A stretch of 64,000 nt of DNA from JAGGAG01 sp031402225. GTDB taxonomy: Bacteria; Gemmatimonadota; Gemmatimonadetes; Gemmatimonadales; GWC2-71-9. Both the position numbers and the translations under genes were made by a program. The DNA is taken from assembly GCA_031402225.1 (NCBI GenBank), contig JANNSD010000023.1:1-64000 (forward strand), in the 5' to 3' direction. The notes beneath the pieces are model-generated. The model saw only the letters and a program-made list of their open reading frames with translations, did not search any database and was not told the origin of the DNA. Positions 62,012 to 64,000 of this stretch are shown piece after piece (the stretch's first letter is position 1; every line of letters starts with the position of its first letter).

Positions 62012-62367
62012 TGCGGCATCGCGCAAAAGGACGCCAGCTCTCCAGGACCGCCGAGCACCGCAAGGCGCTCCTGCGGAACATGGCGACCAGCCTGTTTACC
62101 CACGAACAGATCGTCACGACCGAGGCGAAGGCCAAGGAGCTTCGGCCGTACGCCGAGCGGCTCATTACCCTGGCGCGCCGCGGTGACCTGCACGCGCGTC
62201 GCCAGGCCGAGCAGAAGCTGCGCGATCGCGAGTCGCTTGGCCGCCTGTTTTCCGAAATCGGCCCGCGCTTTGCCAGCCGTCCCGGCGGCTATACCCGCAT
62301 CCTGAAGCTGGGGCATCGCCCCGGGGACGGTGCCGATCTGGCGCGGATCGAGTTGCTGGCCGAGTGA
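62011..62367 (+). CDS. rplQ: 50S ribosomal protein bL17
   Basis: A 118-residue L17 starting MRHRAKGRQLSRTAEHRKALLRN (split as MRHRAKGRQL and SRTAEHRKALLRN) with GGYTRILKLGHRPGDGA near the C terminus. The ATG shares one base with the rpoA stop. Last gene of the operon, followed by a strong terminator. Confidence 0.97.
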   Translation: MRHRAKGRQLSRTAEHRKALLRNMATSLFTHEQIVTTEAKAKELRPYAERLITLARRGDLHARRQAEQKLRDRESLGRLFSEIGPRFASRPGGYTRILKLGHRPGDGADLARIELLAE

Positions 62368-62397
62368 TGGCGCTCGTTGCGGCAGTGCTGGAAATGC

Positions 62398-62426
62398 AAA
62401 GGGGGACCCGAGGGTCCCCCTTTTTT
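62398..62426. terminator. Intrinsic terminator between rplQ and rpmB
   Basis: GGGGGACC (62401-62408) pairs with GGTCCCCC (62413-62420) across CGAG, with AAA before and TTTTTT after (62421-62426). It can serve rplQ on the plus strand and, more weakly, the convergent rpmB. Confidence 0.92.
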
Positions 62427-62440
62427 CAGCCCCGCCGGGT

Positions 62441-62632
62441 CTATGATGCCTTCTTGACGCGATTACTCTTGAGGCACCGCGTGCAGACCCGCACCCGGCG
62501 CGGGGCGCCCTCGACCATGACCCGCACCGTCTGCAGGTTGGGATACCACCGACGCTTCGTCTTGTTCTTGGCGTGGCTGACATTGTTGCCAGTCACCGGA
62601 CCCTTGGTGCAAACCGTGCAGACGCGAGCCAT
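62441..62632 (-). CDS. rpmB: 50S ribosomal protein bL28
   Basis: A 63-residue L28 with zinc pairs C5/C8 and C50/C53, the zinc-containing form. Family pattern: CTVCTKGPVTGNNVSHAKNK and RRWYPNLQTVRV. GAGGGG lies 6 nt before the ATG. It is convergent with the alpha operon and has its own promoter. Confidence 0.97.
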   Translation of the reverse strand: MARVCTVCTKGPVTGNNVSHAKNKTKRRWYPNLQTVRVMVEGAPRRVRVCTRCLKSNRVKKAS

Positions 62633-62676
62633 CGGATACCCCTCAAACGTATTGGTCAATAGTCGGAAAGCCTTGA

Positions 62677-62705
62677 AACCTAGCAGCCTGCATGTAGCGC
62701 GACAA
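62677..62705 (-). promoter_or_regulatory. Sigma-70-like promoter of rpmB
   Basis: On the minus strand, TTGTCG (62705-62700) and TAGGTT (62682-62677) with a 17-bp spacer; predicted start near 62670, about 38 nt before rpmB. A weaker plus-strand promoter (TTGAAA at 62673, TAGCGC at 62695) overlaps it for the epimerase gene. Confidence 0.68.
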
Positions 62706-62716
62706 GAGGCCCGCTG

Positions 62717-63667
62717 ATGCGCGTTCTCGTGACCGGGGCTGGTGGGTTTGTGGGTGCCGCCCTGTGCCGGGAGCTGCTGGACCAGGGGCACCAGGTCGTT
62801 GGGGCCCTCCGGACGGCTGAGGTCCTCAGCCACGCGCAGCGGACGAGCCTCGCCGCCGTCCAGTGGATCGGCTTCGAGCTCGGGTCCACCGTGTCCATTG
62901 AAGCGGCGCTGGATCGCGGTCCCGATGCCGTGGTGCACCTGGCCGCGGTCGCGTCGGGCGCGGAGGCGCGGCGGGACCCCCTTACTGCCTGGGCCACCAA
63001 TGCGATGGGCACCTGCGCGCTGGTTTATGAGATCGAGCGTCTCCGTCCTGGCATCCGGGTCGTATTCGCATCCACGGGAGAGGTGTACGGTCGCGGGTAT
63101 AGCCGCCCGATCAGCGAAAGCGACCCCGCCGCGCCCTGCTCGCCCTACGCCGCATCCAAGCGGGCCGCGGAGCTGGCATTGGAGGAATCGCATCGCCGCT
63201 CCGGCTTCAACGGTGTAATAGCGCGCTGCTTCCAGCAGACGGGGCCGGGCCAGCGGGATGCCTTCGTGGTTCCGGCGCTGGCACAGCGGGTGCTCGCGGC
63301 CCGGCGGTCGGGGGTTCGAACCATTCCGGCCGGCAACCTGACGCCGGTACGGGAACTGACGGATGTGCGCGACGTGGCACGCGCCCTGACGCTGCTGCTC
63401 AGCCGGGGCGAGCCCGGCGAGATCTACAACGTTGCCAGTGGCCGCGGCGTGTCGCTGCAGGAGCTGCTCAGGCGCATCGCGCGTGCGGCCGGGTGGGAGG
63501 TCGACTCCGTGGTCGACCCGGCGCTGTTCCGGCCGGCAGACCTCGAGTACCTGGTCGGCGATGGCAGTCGCCTGGCTGCGCTCGGCTGGACGCCGCGCTT
63601 TGAACTGGACCAGACCCTGGCTGACCTCGTGGAGGCCCTCGACAAGGGCGCGGAGGGGGGACGATGA
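62717..63667 (+). CDS. rmd: NAD(P)-dependent sugar epimerase/reductase, GDP-4-keto-6-deoxymannose reductase-like
   Basis: A 316-residue extended SDR with GAGGFVGAAL cofactor loop, catalytic YAASK (about 142-146) and serine in FASTGEVYG. ATGA overlap with a GDP-mannose 4,6-dehydratase gene supports the role of reducing GDP-4-keto-6-deoxymannose to GDP-rhamnose, but GDP-fucose or other products are possible. Confidence 0.82.
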   Translation: MRVLVTGAGGFVGAALCRELLDQGHQVVGALRTAEVLSHAQRTSLAAVQWIGFELGSTVSIEAALDRGPDAVVHLAAVASGAEARRDPLTAWATNAMGTCALVYEIERLRPGIRVVFASTGEVYGRGYSRPISESDPAAPCSPYAASKRAAELALEESHRRSGFNGVIARCFQQTGPGQRDAFVVPALAQRVLAARRSGVRTIPAGNLTPVRELTDVRDVARALTLLLSRGEPGEIYNVASGRGVSLQELLRRIARAAGWEVDSVVDPALFRPADLEYLVGDGSRLAALGWTPRFELDQTLADLVEALDKGAEGGR

Positions 63668-64000
63668 CGGAGCGCGTGGCGCTGATCACCGGTGTAACCG
63701 GACAGGACGGGGCCCTGCTGGCCGAGCTCCTGCTGCGCAAGGGATACACGGTGCACGGGGTCAAGCGCCGGTCCTCACTCTTCAATACGCAGCGCGTCGA
63801 TCACTTGTACGTGGACCCGCACATTGGGGGGCGGAACTTCACGCTGCACTTCGGGGACCTCACCGATTCCACCAACCTGATCCGGATCATCCAGGAGACC
63901 CAGCCCACCGAGATCTACAACCTCGCCGCCCAGAGTCATGTGCATGTGTCGTTCGAGACGCCGGAGTACACGGCGAACGCCGATGCACTCGGGACGCTAC
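63664..64000 (+). CDS. gmd: GDP-mannose 4,6-dehydratase (5' part, cut by window end)
   Basis: The first 112 residues are present: MTERVALITGVTGQDGALLAE is the Gmd nucleotide loop (read as RVALITGVTGQDG), followed by GVKRRSSLFNTQRVDHLY, LHFGDLTDSTNLIRII and NLAAQSHVHVSFETPEYT, all diagnostic of Gmd. It makes GDP-4-keto-6-deoxymannose. The frame is open to the window edge. Confidence 0.95.
   Translation, partial: MTERVALITGVTGQDGALLAELLLRKGYTVHGVKRRSSLFNTQRVDHLYVDPHIGGRNFTLHFGDLTDSTNLIRIIQETQPTEIYNLAAQSHVHVSFETPEYTANADALGTL

Overview
The window is GC-rich, almost fully coding DNA from a Gram-negative (diderm) bacterium. TonB/ExbB/ExbD, exported lipoproteins and Tat substrates imply two membranes. 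A Ser/Thr kinase fused to TPR repeats beside an ECF sigma factor, a second kinase fused to a TolB-like plus TPR region, many GTGA/ATGA gene overlaps and CTCACG-type tandem heptamers in the gaps are consistent with Gemmatimonadota. That phylum assignment is inference; no rRNA is present. No phage, IS or CRISPR was seen, and no gene-free stretch exceeds 300 bases.

Layout. 1-8.7 kb: a Tat-exported MsrB with a molybdopterin oxidoreductase and cytochrome b (probable periplasmic oxidative-damage repair), an ECF sigma/TPR-kinase pair, small envelope proteins, a zinc-less MsrB and a lipoprotein phosphoesterase. 8.7-15.7 kb: an MFS exporter, then a stress locus of tandem universal stress protein (USP), P-type ATPase, OmpR-type regulator, GAF histidine kinase (DevS/DosS-like GAF) and a second USP. 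Both USP promoters carry three TTCA-type boxes at an 11-bp period, followed 11 nt later by a -10-like hexamer. 15.7-22.8 kb: a membrane protein, DUF411, superoxide dismutase, peroxiredoxin, and a histidine kinase/regulator/histidine kinase operon. 22.9-26.3 kb: tonB-exbB-exbD-exbD and a second TonB-like protein.

26.4-33.8 kb: an amino-acid permease, then what looks like a peptidoglycan amino-sugar salvage neighbourhood: BadF-type sugar kinase, sodium:solute symporter, NagZ-type glucosaminidase and NamZ-type (DUF1343) muramidase, with an IscA/ErpA gene between. The symporter ribosome-binding site lies inside a terminator-like hairpin. 33.9-38.7 kb: CDP-alcohol phosphatidyltransferase plus inositol-phosphate synthase (inositol lipid synthesis) and a membrane pyrophosphatase. 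38.8-44.6 kb: a second fused kinase and the pyruvate dehydrogenase E1alpha-E1beta-E2 operon.

44.6-54.3 kb: small unknowns, a PHP phosphoesterase, two SDRs, thioredoxin reductase, an MBL hydrolase, a glycosyltransferase/deacetylase/flippase-like trio, a cupin, aspartate ammonia-lyase and an Rrf2 regulator. 54.4-64 kb: tRNA-Leu(CAG), smpB, a cell-wall amidase, a TPR-like lipoprotein, pyrD-pyrF, the alpha ribosomal operon (rpmJ-rpsM-rpsK-rpsD-rpoA-rplQ), rpmB on the other strand, and the start of a GDP-deoxyhexose pathway (rmd-like, gmd cut by the window end).

Eight sigma-70-like promoters were found, all with a 17-bp spacer (TTGnnn / TAnnnT-like). At least one (Rrf2 gene) places the start codon at the predicted transcription start, suggesting leaderless translation.
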